Shown here: positions 8,525 through 14,655 of the stretch, in pieces
How the letters are laid out: every line of letters starts with the position of its first letter
Position numbering within the stretch: the stretch's first letter is position 1
NCBI GenBank assembly: GCA_020048255.1
Contig: JAIFMR010000061.1
Coordinates: 1-18,750 of the forward strand
Direction: 5' to 3'
DNA length: 18,750 bases
DNA from: Rhodoferax sp.
GTDB taxonomy: Bacteria > Pseudomonadota > Gammaproteobacteria > Burkholderiales > Burkholderiaceae_C
The notes under the pieces: generated by a model
The model's input: only the letters and a program-made list of their open reading frames with translations
Database searches by the model: none
Told to the model about the DNA's origin: nothing
Made by a program: the position numbers and the translations under genes

Positions 8525-8544
8525 GGCCTGAAACTTTTCAAGCC
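8525..8544 (-). other. Short hairpin in the grpE-dnaK gap
   Basis: The minus-strand RNA GGCUUGAAAAGUUUCAGGCC can fold on itself with about eight base pairs including one G-U pair and a 4-base loop. It lies 11 bases after the grpE stop and has no T-run, so it is not an obvious terminator. It includes the string CTTGAAA, which resembles a sigma-32 -35 element, but no -10 element lies at the right distance. Confidence 0.35.
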
Positions 8545-8555
8545 GGATCAGATAT

Positions 8556-9137
8556 TTATTTCGGTGCGGCCACGGTGACCAGGGCAGGTCGCAGAACCCG
8601 CTCAGAGATCAGATAACCCTTTTGCAACACAGTGACCACCGAGTTGGCTTCGTGCTCAGAAGGCACCACGCTGATGGCCTGGTGCTGGTGCGGATCAAAC
8701 TTGGCTCCCGCAGCCGGGTTGACCGCGATGACCTTGTTGCGCTCGAGTGCCGCCAGCAATTGGCGCAAGGTGGCTTGAGCGCCTTCGCGAATTTGTTCGA
8801 CCGTGGCGTCCTTGATGTTCAGCCCGGCCTCCAGGCTGTCAATCACGGGCAGCAAACTGTCAGCAAAACCTTCAAGCGCAAATTTGCGGGATTTGGAAAC
8901 TTCGTCTTCAGCGCGTCGGCGCGCGTTTTCCACGTCCGCTTTGGCGCGCAGGTACTGGTCCGCCAGGTCAGCGCTTTTGGTTTGCAACTCTGCCAGATCA
9001 GCTTGGCACTTGGTCAGCAGATCAGCCTCGTAGTTCGCCATCGCGGCAGCTGTGTCGCTGGCAGTTTGAGGGGTGGCGGTGTTGCCAGGTGCAGCCGCAT
9101 CGGCCGCAGGATGGGGGTAATTTTTGGGGTCAGACAT
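8556..9137 (-). CDS. grpE: Nucleotide exchange factor GrpE
   Basis: 193 residues from ATG 9137 (MSDPKNYPHP). An ATG at 9170 would add 11 residues, but it lies at the expected transcription start of the sigma-32 promoter candidate just upstream, so it would have almost no leader. The N-terminal part (1-45) is low-complexity Ala/Thr/Pro-rich. A long dimerising helix follows with LRAKADVENARRRAEDE. The C-terminal beta-wing has LPVIDSLEAGL, FDPHQHQAIS and the signature VLQKGYLISERVLRPALVTV. GrpE releases ADP from DnaK and acts as a thermosensor. Neither candidate start has a clear Shine-Dalgarno sequence. First gene of the grpE-dnaK-dnaJ operon. Confidence 0.96.
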   Translation of the reverse strand: MSDPKNYPHPAADAAAPGNTATPQTASDTAAAMANYEADLLTKCQADLAELQTKSADLADQYLRAKADVENARRRAEDEVSKSRKFALEGFADSLLPVIDSLEAGLNIKDATVEQIREGAQATLRQLLAALERNKVIAVNPAAGAKFDPHQHQAISVVPSEHEANSVVTVLQKGYLISERVLRPALVTVAAPK

Positions 9138-9171
9138 GCAGTGAGGCTGGTTTTGAATTGACGATGCCATG

Positions 9172-9199
9172 ACATGGCAGCGCAGCCCGCGTTTTCAAG
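9172..9199 (-). promoter_or_regulatory. Sigma-32 (RpoH) heat-shock promoter of grpE-dnaK-dnaJ
   Basis: On the minus strand a perfect -35 element CTTGAAA (9199..9193) is followed by a 13-base spacer and the -10 element TGCCATGT (9179..9172). The latter agrees with the CCCCATNT consensus at CCATNT. The spacing falls within the accepted range for RpoH. Transcription would start near 9165, leaving a leader of about 28 bases before ATG 9137. Position, orientation and target operon all fit. Confidence 0.75.
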
Positions 9200-9218
9200 A
9201 CCCCACCCCAAAAAATAA

Positions 9219-9569
9219 TCAGGAAAAACCCAGCAACTCCACATCGAATTTGAGTGTGGCGTTGGGCGGGATCACGCCACCCGCGCCGCGGGCACCATAA
9301 CCCAATGCAGCGGGAATGATCAGTGTGCGGCTGCCGCCCACTTTCATCCCGGCAACGCCCTCATCCCAACCCTTGATCACCATGCCTGCGCCCAGATTGA
9401 AAACAAAGGGGTCACCGCGATCTTTGCTCGAGTCAAATTTGCTGCCTTGAACGCCATCCTGGTAAAGCCAGCCGGTGTAGTGGACGATCACTTTGTGTCC
9501 GGGCGCAGCTTCCTTGCCCTCGCCGATCAAGGTGTCGTCATATTCAAGTCCAGAAGGCGTCGTAGTCAT
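9219..9569 (-). CDS. FKBP-type peptidyl-prolyl cis-trans isomerase
   Basis: 116 residues from ATG 9569 (MTTTPSGLEYDD), the size of a minimal single-domain cytoplasmic FKBP. A longer reading from 9668 would run into the upstream gene and adds an unrelated hydrophobic stretch. FKBP motifs are VHYTGWL, KFDSSKDRG, FNLGAGMVIKGWDEGVAGM, TLIIPAALGYGARG and the end IPPNATLKFDVELLGF. The pocket residues Tyr, Phe-Asp, Val-Ile-Trp and Tyr are all present. No signal peptide is present with this start. It catalyses prolyl cis-trans isomerisation during folding. It lies directly upstream of the grpE promoter in the same orientation, so it may lend read-through to the chaperone operon. The Shine-Dalgarno sequence is poor. 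Confidence 0.93.
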   Translation of the reverse strand: MTTTPSGLEYDDTLIGEGKEAAPGHKVIVHYTGWLYQDGVQGSKFDSSKDRGDPFVFNLGAGMVIKGWDEGVAGMKVGGSRTLIIPAALGYGARGAGGVIPPNATLKFDVELLGFS

Positions 9570-9610
9570 AAGAATCAAGGAAAAAAGATGAATAAGTGCT
9601 GAAATTGCGC

Positions 9611-9632
9611 AAAAAAATGGGCGTTCAGCGCC
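9611..9632 (-). terminator. Weak terminator candidate after the HxlR-like gene
   Basis: On the minus strand GGCG-CTGAA-CGCC forms a 4-bp stem, followed by CA and seven T residues (9617..9611). It starts two bases after the stop of the regulator gene. The T-run is good but the stem is short, so termination would be partial at best. Confidence 0.35.
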
Positions 9633-9634
9633 AA

Positions 9635-9946
9635 TCAAGCCGCTGATTTGGCCTGGTTTGCGACCCACTTGCTGGCAAACGCCGACAAATCGCCCATGCG
9701 TTTGAGGAGATCTGCGCCCAAAGCAGTCACCACGTAACCGTTGTTGCCATGGTCCATGAGCCCTGCGGCGCGCAGTTCTTTGATGCGGGTATTGAGCGTG
9801 TTGGGTGTGATGTTGCCAACGCTGTCCTGCAGCAGGCGAAACGTCTGTGGGTGACCATCTTTAAGAGCCCACATCACTCGAATGGCGTAGCGCGATTCAA
9901 GCAAGCTGAGCAATTGGCCAATGGCAGCGTTTTCTTTTGTACTCAT
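9635..9946 (-). CDS. HxlR-like winged-helix transcriptional regulator
   Basis: 103 residues with AAGGAG 9 bases before ATG 9946, a solid start. The helix order LLSLLESRYAIRVMWAL, FRLLQDSVGNITPNTLNTRIKELRAAGLM, then a wing GYVVTALGADLL and a last helix, is that of the HxlR/DUF24 family. In that family the block ITPNTLNTRIKEL is the DNA-recognition helix. HxlR proteins usually act as dimers on short palindromes near their own promoter. Unlike many members it has no cysteine anywhere, so thiol-redox sensing is excluded. It is transcribed away from the ComFB gene across a 258-base divergent region that holds a palindrome. The signal it senses cannot be read from the sequence. Confidence 0.82.
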   Translation of the reverse strand: MSTKENAAIGQLLSLLESRYAIRVMWALKDGHPQTFRLLQDSVGNITPNTLNTRIKELRAAGLMDHGNNGYVVTALGADLLKRMGDLSAFASKWVANQAKSAA

Positions 9947-10021
9947 AGGGCGAAACTCCTTGGGGCGTTGATAGTTCGGCGCGCTGGCCGCTCGACACGC
10001 AGCGCTTGCATGCGGTATTGT

Positions 10022-10051
10022 TTGACTTCGGCGCGGATGAAAGACTATATC
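10022..10051 (+). promoter_or_regulatory. Sigma-70-type promoter candidate reading toward the ComFB gene
   Basis: TTGACT (10022..10027, 5 of 6 consensus bases) is followed after 18 bases by TATATC (10046..10051, 4 of 6). A transcript from here would carry a leader of about 145 bases before the start at 10205. On the opposite strand TATAGT (10049..10044) overlaps it and could be the -10 element of the HxlR-like gene. Found by eye. Confidence 0.35.
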
Positions 10052-10066
10052 TTAATTTGCAAATGC

Positions 10067-10083
10067 GCTACATGTTTTGTAGC
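10067..10083. promoter_or_regulatory. 17-base palindrome, possible HxlR-type operator
   Basis: GCTACA (10067..10072) and TGTAGC (10078..10083) form a perfect inverted repeat around the 5-base spacer TGTTT. It lies exactly 17 bases upstream of the minus-strand -10 candidate TATAGT, in the place a -35 element would occupy, and just downstream of the plus-strand -10. A regulator bound here could affect both genes. This assignment is inference. Confidence 0.35.
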
Positions 10084-10204
10084 TTTGGAGCATCACTCGG
10101 TGACTTGAAATTACGGTACAGTTCCACAATCACCGGTTAGCGCCGTCGAGCGCTGCTCGTTAACACTTAATTTTTCAGCCAGCTCACTGTCAAAGGTCGC
10201 TTAC

Positions 10205-10492
10205 ATGAACATCAATTTTGAACAAGTCCATAACTACTATGAGCGGGTTGTGTTTGAAGCAGTGGCCAATCTGGCGGGTTCTTACCCCACGTACAGTGCC
10301 GACATGCTGGCTGACGTGGCTTGTGTCGCGCTCAACCGGCTTCCGGCACGTTATGTGCGCCACGACGTCGACATGATGTTTTACCTGACGGAGCCAGAGC
10401 GCCGCGCCATTGATGACGGGTTGCAGGACGCCTTGGGCTTTGCCTTCACTTTTGTGGGTGAGCGCATGGCCAAGCGAACCGGTATCGTCTGA
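10205..10492 (+). CDS. Late-competence ComFB-family protein, possible c-di-nucleotide receptor
   Basis: 95 residues, AAAGG 9 bases upstream of ATG 10205. The pattern is that of the ComFB family: an N-terminal helix NFEQVHNYYERVVFEAV, then YSADMLADVACVALNRLPARYVRHDVDMMFYLT, ending in a helix with ERRAIDDGLQDALGFAFTFV. ComFB takes its name from a late-competence operon of Bacillus. Family members in cyanobacteria and Bacillus have been reported to bind cyclic dinucleotides, so a signalling role is more likely than direct DNA uptake. It stands alone on the plus strand, divergent from the HxlR-like regulator and convergent with metY (27-base gap). No terminator hairpin is clear in that gap. Confidence 0.78.
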   Translation: MNINFEQVHNYYERVVFEAVANLAGSYPTYSADMLADVACVALNRLPARYVRHDVDMMFYLTEPERRAIDDGLQDALGFAFTFVGERMAKRTGIV

Positions 10493-10519
10493 GCCATGCT
10501 GGGTTGACCGTGGCGCGGG

Positions 10520-11797
10520 TCAGACAGCGCTCAGCGCTTGCTCTAAATCGGCGAGCAGGTCGTCAATGTGCTCAATACCGAGTGACAGCCGAACCATATC
10601 AGGCTTCACGCCGGCGCACTCCAGTTCAGCAGGATTGAGCTGGCGATGTGTCGTGGAGGCCGGGTGACAGGCCAGCGATTTGGCATCGCCAATATTGACC
10701 AGGCGCGTGAACAGCTGCAGCGCATCTTGAAAACGCGCGCCGGCTTCCAGGCTGTCACCGGCCCTGAGTCCAAAACTGATGATGCCCGATGCACGCCCGC
10801 CCATGTATTTTTTGACCAGGGCGTGATCAGCGTGGCTGGGTAGACCCGCGTAATTGACCCAACTCACTTTGGCGTGGTTCTGCAGATAGCTGGCCACGCT
10901 GAGTGCGTTGTCGCAAATGCGGTCCATGCGCAAGGCCAATGTTTCGATACCCTGAAGAATCTGAAAAGCAGCCATGGCACTGAGAGCTGCGCCCATGTTG
11001 CGCAAAGGCACCACGCGAGCGCGCGCAATGTAAGCCGCTGCCCCCAGCGCTTCGGTGTAAACCACACCGTGGTAGCTGACATCGGGTTCGTTCAGACGTT
11101 TGAAACGCTGGGCATGTTGCGCCCAAGGGAATTTGCCCGAGTCGACGATGATGCCACCAAGCGTGGTGCCGTGACCACCCAGATATTTGGTGAGGGAATG
11201 CACCACGATGTCAGCGCCATGCTCGAAAGGTCGACACAAGTAGGGGCTTGACACGGTGTTGTCCACAATCAGTGGCAGACCGTGGGCGTGGGCAATCTCA
11301 GCCAGGGCACTCAGGTCGGTCACGTTGCCCAACGGGTTGCCAACCGATTCGCAGTAAATGGCCTTGGTTCTGTCGTCGATCAGGGCCGCAAATGAGGCTG
11401 GGTTGCGGTAGTCGGCAAAACGCACTTCAATGCCCATTTGCGGAAAAGTATGTGCAAACAGGTTGTAGGTGCCACCGTACAGCGTCGAGGCCGACACGAT
11501 GTTGTCTCCCGCTTCGGTGATGGTCTGGATGGCATAGGCAATGGCTGCCATGCCGGAGGCGACCGCCAATGCACCAATGCCGCCTTCCATGGCCGCGACA
11601 CGCGCTTCCAGTACACCGCAGGTCGGGTTCATGATGCGGCTGTAGATGTTGCCCGTCACTTTCAGGTCAAACAGGTCCGCACCATGCTGGGTGTTGTCAA
11701 ACGCATAGGCCACTGTTTGGTAAATGGGTACCGCAACCGCCTTCGTCGTGGGGTCGGGTGTGTAGCCAGCGTGAACCGCCAGGGTTTCAATCTTCAT
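10520..11797 (-). CDS. metY: O-acetylhomoserine sulfhydrylase (aminocarboxypropyltransferase)
   Basis: 425 residues with AAGGA 8 bases before ATG 11797. A Cys/Met-metabolism PLP enzyme of fold type I. It starts with ETLAVHAGYTPDPTT, has SRIMNPT and ALAVASGMAAIAYA, and carries the PLP lysine in HSLTKYLGGHGTTLGG at Lys204. The C-terminal part has LVNIGDAKSLACHPASTTH, a substrate-binding signature. The length and the start ETLAVHAGY fit MetY rather than the shorter MetB/MetC. It makes homocysteine from O-acetylhomoserine and sulfide, the direct sulfhydrylation route to methionine. It is last in the glnS - small protein - metY order. No SAM riboswitch or other leader is visible in the 24-base gap. 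Confidence 0.95.
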   Translation of the reverse strand: MKIETLAVHAGYTPDPTTKAVAVPIYQTVAYAFDNTQHGADLFDLKVTGNIYSRIMNPTCGVLEARVAAMEGGIGALAVASGMAAIAYAIQTITEAGDNIVSASTLYGGTYNLFAHTFPQMGIEVRFADYRNPASFAALIDDRTKAIYCESVGNPLGNVTDLSALAEIAHAHGLPLIVDNTVSSPYLCRPFEHGADIVVHSLTKYLGGHGTTLGGIIVDSGKFPWAQHAQRFKRLNEPDVSYHGVVYTEALGAAAYIARARVVPLRNMGAALSAMAAFQILQGIETLALRMDRICDNALSVASYLQNHAKVSWVNYAGLPSHADHALVKKYMGGRASGIISFGLRAGDSLEAGARFQDALQLFTRLVNIGDAKSLACHPASTTHRQLNPAELECAGVKPDMVRLSLGIEHIDDLLADLEQALSAV

Positions 11798-11821
11798 TGG
11801 GAGCGTCCTTGGATAAAAGGT

Positions 11822-12070
11822 TCAATGCGTGACAAACTGATACGTGACTTCTTCACTCTCGACCATGTCCAGAATATCGTTCAGCACGTCGTCGTCGTTA
11901 GTGCTGGTCCAGGTTTCTTCGGGGTCACTGGCAAACAAGGGCTCGATGGCGATGTCCAAAAATTGCCGGTTGGGCAACTTCAAAACCTGACCGCCTTCAG
12001 ATGTTGAAGCCAGTTCCCAATCGTCGGGTACAGACATTTCCAGCTGGATGGTGACGTGTAGTTTTTTCAT
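11822..12070 (-). CDS. Small acidic protein of unknown function
   Basis: 82 residues from ATG 12070 (MKKLHVTIQLEMSVPDDWEL), chosen because AAAGGA lies 6 bases upstream. The ATG at 12094 would add 8 residues and overlap the glnS stop as ATGA, with a poorer ribosome site. I do not recognise the family. It has 18 Asp/Glu against 4 Lys/Arg, a beta-strand-like start, and an acidic C-terminal half with NDDDVLNDILDMVESEE that looks helical. There are no cysteines, no membrane segment and no signal peptide. It lies between glnS (20-base gap) and metY (24 bases), so it is probably translated from the same transcript. It is a plausible real gene because of its ribosome site, tight spacing and coding-like composition. 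Confidence 0.78.
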   Translation of the reverse strand: MKKLHVTIQLEMSVPDDWELASTSEGGQVLKLPNRQFLDIAIEPLFASDPEETWTSTNDDDVLNDILDMVESEEVTYQFVTH

Positions 12071-12090
12071 GGAGGGTCCTTTGTTGATCG

Positions 12091-13905
12091 TCATTTTGTC
12101 CAGGAGTCTTTCAACCCCACCGCCAGATTGAAAACCGGCTTGCTTTGTGTATGGTCGATGCGGTCTGCCACAAAGTAACCGTGACGCTCAAACTGGAAAG
12201 AGTCGCCGGCTTGAACCGTGGCCAGGGAGGGTTCCACCACGGCCATGACGACTTTCAGGCTGTGGGGGTTCAGGCTCTCCAGAAAATCCTTGGCACCGGC
12301 GTCGGGTTGGGCGTCTAGAAAGAGGCGATCATAAATGCGCACTTCGGCAGGGATGCCGTCATGCACGGCCACCCAGGTGATCACACCCTTGACCTTGATG
12401 GCGTCACTGCCTGGCGTTCCGCTTTTGGTGTCTTTGACCACTGTAGCCCTAACGGATAATACGTTACCCGCTTCATCTTTGATAGCGTCCGTGCATTCAA
12501 TGACGTGCCCGTATTTCAGGCGAACCTTGTTGCCGGGGAACAGCCTGAAGAAGCCTTTGGGCGGGGTTTCTTCAAAGTCACTGCGCTCAATCCAGACTTC
12601 TGGCCCCATCTTGAACTGACGTTTGCCGAGCTCGGGGTGGTGCGGATGAATCGGTGCGCTGCAGTCGTCCAGAACGTCAGCCCCCATGACTTCATCCCAG
12701 TTGGTCAGCACCAGCTTGATGGGGTCCAGCACCGCCATGGCACGCGGGGCACTGGCGTCTAGCGTTTCGCGCAGACAGCCCTCCAGCGTGGCGTAGTCAA
12801 TCCAGCTGTCGCTTTTGGTCACGCCAATACGTTCAGCAAACAGCTGAAGGCTTTCCGGTGTGTAACCTCGCCGGCGCAAACCGACTATGGTTGGCATGCG
12901 GGGGTCATCCCAGCCATTGACCCGGTGGTCGTACACCAGTTGTGCCAACTTGCGTTTGCTGGTGATCACATAGGTCAGGTTCAGGCGGGCAAATTCATAT
13001 TGCTTGGGCGCTGGCGCCCCCAGCAGGCCACCTTCTATCAAGCGAGCCATCAGCCAGTCGTAGAACGGGCGCTGGTCTTCAAACTCCAGCGTGCAAATAC
13101 TGTGGGTGATTTGTTCCAGCGCATCTTCGATCGGATGGGCAAAGGTGTACATCGGGTAGATGCACCATTTGTCGCCCGTGTGGTGGTGCGTGGCACGGCG
13201 AATGCGGTAAATGGCCGGGTCGCGCATGTTGATGTTGGGTGACGCCATGTCAATCTTGGCGCGCAGCACCATGGCACCGTCTGGGTACAGGCCATCGCGC
13301 ATTTGCCGAAAGCGCGTCAGGTTTTCTGCTGCGCTGTGGTTGCGGTAGGGGCTGTCCACACCGGGCTTGCCAAAGTCACCCCGGTTCACCCGCATTTGCT
13401 CGGGCGTTTGTTCATCCACATAGGCGTGGCCGGCTTCGATCAAGTATTCCGCGGCCCGGTACATGAAGTCAAAGTAGTCACTGGCCTGAAACAAATGGCT
13501 CTGGCCGTTGGCATGCCAGTCAAAACCCAGCCACTGCACTGCGTCCAGAATACTGTTGACGTATTCGGTGTCTTCTTTTTCCGGGTTGGTGTCGTCAAAG
13601 CGCATGTGGCACACACCACCGTAGTCGCGTGCCAGGCCAAAGTTCAGGCAAATGCTCTTGGCGTGGCCAATGTGCAGGTAGCCATTGGGTTCTGGTGGGA
13701 AGCGGGTGCGGATTTTGGCTGGGTCAGGCTGGCCTGCGGCATGGTGGGTTGCATCACCCGGTGTACCGGCCCAGCGCCGTGTGGCATAGGTGCCTTTTTC
13801 AAGATCAGATTCAATGATCTGTCGCAAAAAATTACTGGGCTTGACGCTGTCTGTCACGGCGGCAGGCGCCGCTGACTTGTTGGTAGGGTGTGTTGAGTGG
13901 CTCAT
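12091..13905 (-). CDS. glnS: Glutaminyl-tRNA synthetase
   Basis: 604 residues from ATG 13905 (MSHSTHPTNKS); the ATG at 13944 would add 13 residues and is less likely. Class I motifs are PEPNGYLHIGHAKS with HIGH at 78-81, and ITSKRKLAQLV as the KMSKS equivalent. DDTNPEKE and the discriminating WCIYPMYTFAHPIEDA are GlnRS signatures. The C-terminal anticodon-binding beta-barrels are present to the end. Compared with the E. coli type there is an extra stretch of about 20 residues between DLEKGTYAT and KIRTRFP (about 43-64). It charges tRNA-Gln with glutamine. No Shine-Dalgarno is visible; a GCCGC/GCGGC inverted repeat (13906..13924) lies directly before the ATG. First gene of the glnS - acidic protein - metY unit. 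Confidence 0.97.
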   Translation of the reverse strand: MSHSTHPTNKSAAPAAVTDSVKPSNFLRQIIESDLEKGTYATRRWAGTPGDATHHAAGQPDPAKIRTRFPPEPNGYLHIGHAKSICLNFGLARDYGGVCHMRFDDTNPEKEDTEYVNSILDAVQWLGFDWHANGQSHLFQASDYFDFMYRAAEYLIEAGHAYVDEQTPEQMRVNRGDFGKPGVDSPYRNHSAAENLTRFRQMRDGLYPDGAMVLRAKIDMASPNINMRDPAIYRIRRATHHHTGDKWCIYPMYTFAHPIEDALEQITHSICTLEFEDQRPFYDWLMARLIEGGLLGAPAPKQYEFARLNLTYVITSKRKLAQLVYDHRVNGWDDPRMPTIVGLRRRGYTPESLQLFAERIGVTKSDSWIDYATLEGCLRETLDASAPRAMAVLDPIKLVLTNWDEVMGADVLDDCSAPIHPHHPELGKRQFKMGPEVWIERSDFEETPPKGFFRLFPGNKVRLKYGHVIECTDAIKDEAGNVLSVRATVVKDTKSGTPGSDAIKVKGVITWVAVHDGIPAEVRIYDRLFLDAQPDAGAKDFLESLNPHSLKVVMAVVEPSLATVQAGDSFQFERHGYFVADRIDHTQSKPVFNLAVGLKDSWTK

Positions 13906-13971
13906 GCCGCTGATTTTAGGCGGCACAGGCACCCGCCGCATCACGCTCCCCGCGGCGTGGGTGCGTGGTGG

Positions 13972-14562
13972 TCAAGCTAGCAGGGATTCCGTGAAGGCGT
14001 TGATGGCCTCCAGTTCCGGTGGCAATTCAGTGAAGGGCAGCTTTTCGCGGATCAAAATCTCGCGCAGGCCCAAGTCCACGTCGCGCGCCTGCTCTTCGTC
14101 CTGGAAGCGACCGGTGTGTACATATTTTTTGTCGCCGCGTTTCACCAGGATGTTGATGTTGTCGTTTTGACGGTACCACTCCAGAATCTGTTCGCGGGTC
14201 TTGGCAACATCACAAATGTTGTCTGCATAGTTTTCGTTGTAAAAAAGAACCTGCGGCAAGGAGCATTCGGTGATCAAAAAATGCACTTGCCCGTCAATCA
14301 GGCTGAGCATTTCGTACTGTCGCTGTGCAATGAAATATTGATTTTTCAATACCTCCATGTTTTGTTGCCAAACCAGAGACTTGGCATAGTCCGGGATTGT
14401 TTCTACGGTTTTGCCCCGCAGGCTGAGGTAGAGCACGATGGCCGCTGAAAACAGTGACTTGTCACTGCCTGGCCCGCCAATGATGTTGATGACCTTGGTC
14501 GGGTACAGCCGCATTTTGGTCTCAGGGAGGTGGTTGATGACATTGGTGTAGCGGATGCTCAT
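13972..14562 (-). CDS. P-loop ATP-binding protein of AAA_28 type, phage-like style
   Basis: 196 residues. A P-loop GGPGSDKS (29-36) sits after a hydrophobic strand KVINIIG. FLITECSLPQ (about 95-104) lies where the family has its ITDSPL-type Walker B strand. The C-terminal block GRFQDEEQARDVD (151-163) is typical of small ATPases seen in phages and their hosts. The third Gly of the P-loop is Asp and the Walker B Asp is Glu, so nucleotide handling may differ. Family function is unknown; do not assume NadR-like kinase activity. An alternative start at 14514 (MRLYPTKVINIIGG) would begin just before the P-loop as in phage homologues; neither start has a good ribosome site. G+C is about 45% over 14161..14400, well below its neighbours, which suggests acquisition. 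It lies between glnS (66-base gap) and the LON-domain gene (93 bases). Confidence 0.8.
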   Translation of the reverse strand: MSIRYTNVINHLPETKMRLYPTKVINIIGGPGSDKSLFSAAIVLYLSLRGKTVETIPDYAKSLVWQQNMEVLKNQYFIAQRQYEMLSLIDGQVHFLITECSLPQVLFYNENYADNICDVAKTREQILEWYRQNDNINILVKRGDKKYVHTGRFQDEEQARDVDLGLREILIREKLPFTELPPELEAINAFTESLLA

Positions 14563-14655
14563 GGTGTTTCTTTGTGGTGGATGGAGTCTCAGACGCGATG
14601 GTGTGCCAAATGAAAGCCATTTGCAAGCCTTGTACGCTCTTAAGTTGCGTCAATG

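Larger units (their letters stand above)
9947..10204. other. Divergent intergenic region between the HxlR-like and ComFB genes
   Basis: 258 bases without a gene, more AT-rich than its surroundings at 10041..10080. It holds overlapping promoter candidates on both strands and a 17-base palindrome (annotated separately). The remainder, including the roughly 120 bases before comFB, shows no convincing RNA gene or riboswitch to me. Confidence 0.6.

Noticed and set aside
8507..8526. Two DnaA-box-like sequences (TTATCAACA and CCATCCACA on the minus strand) in the grpE-dnaK gap.
   Set aside because: Only 8 of 9 and 7 of 9 matches, just two copies, and no other origin feature nearby. Likely chance.
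8525..8560. A second sigma-32 promoter before dnaK, because CTTGAAA occurs in the gap.
   Set aside because: The nearest -10-like string (GGCCATCC) is only 7 bases away, too close for RpoH; the sequence is better explained as a hairpin arm.
9570..9668. N-terminal extension of the FKBP with a hydrophobic stretch that could pass as a signal peptide.
   Set aside because: It overlaps the regulator gene, includes the A/T-run of a terminator candidate, and the normal FKBP start is at 9569.
13940..13965. CACGC/GCGTG inverted repeat upstream of glnS as a terminator for the P-loop ATPase gene.
   Set aside because: The stem is only 5 bp and no T-run follows on the minus strand.
14607..14623. CAAATG/CATTTG inverted repeat in the gap before the P-loop ATPase gene.
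   Set aside because: Short and AT-rich with no promoter placed around it that I could support, so not annotated as an operator.
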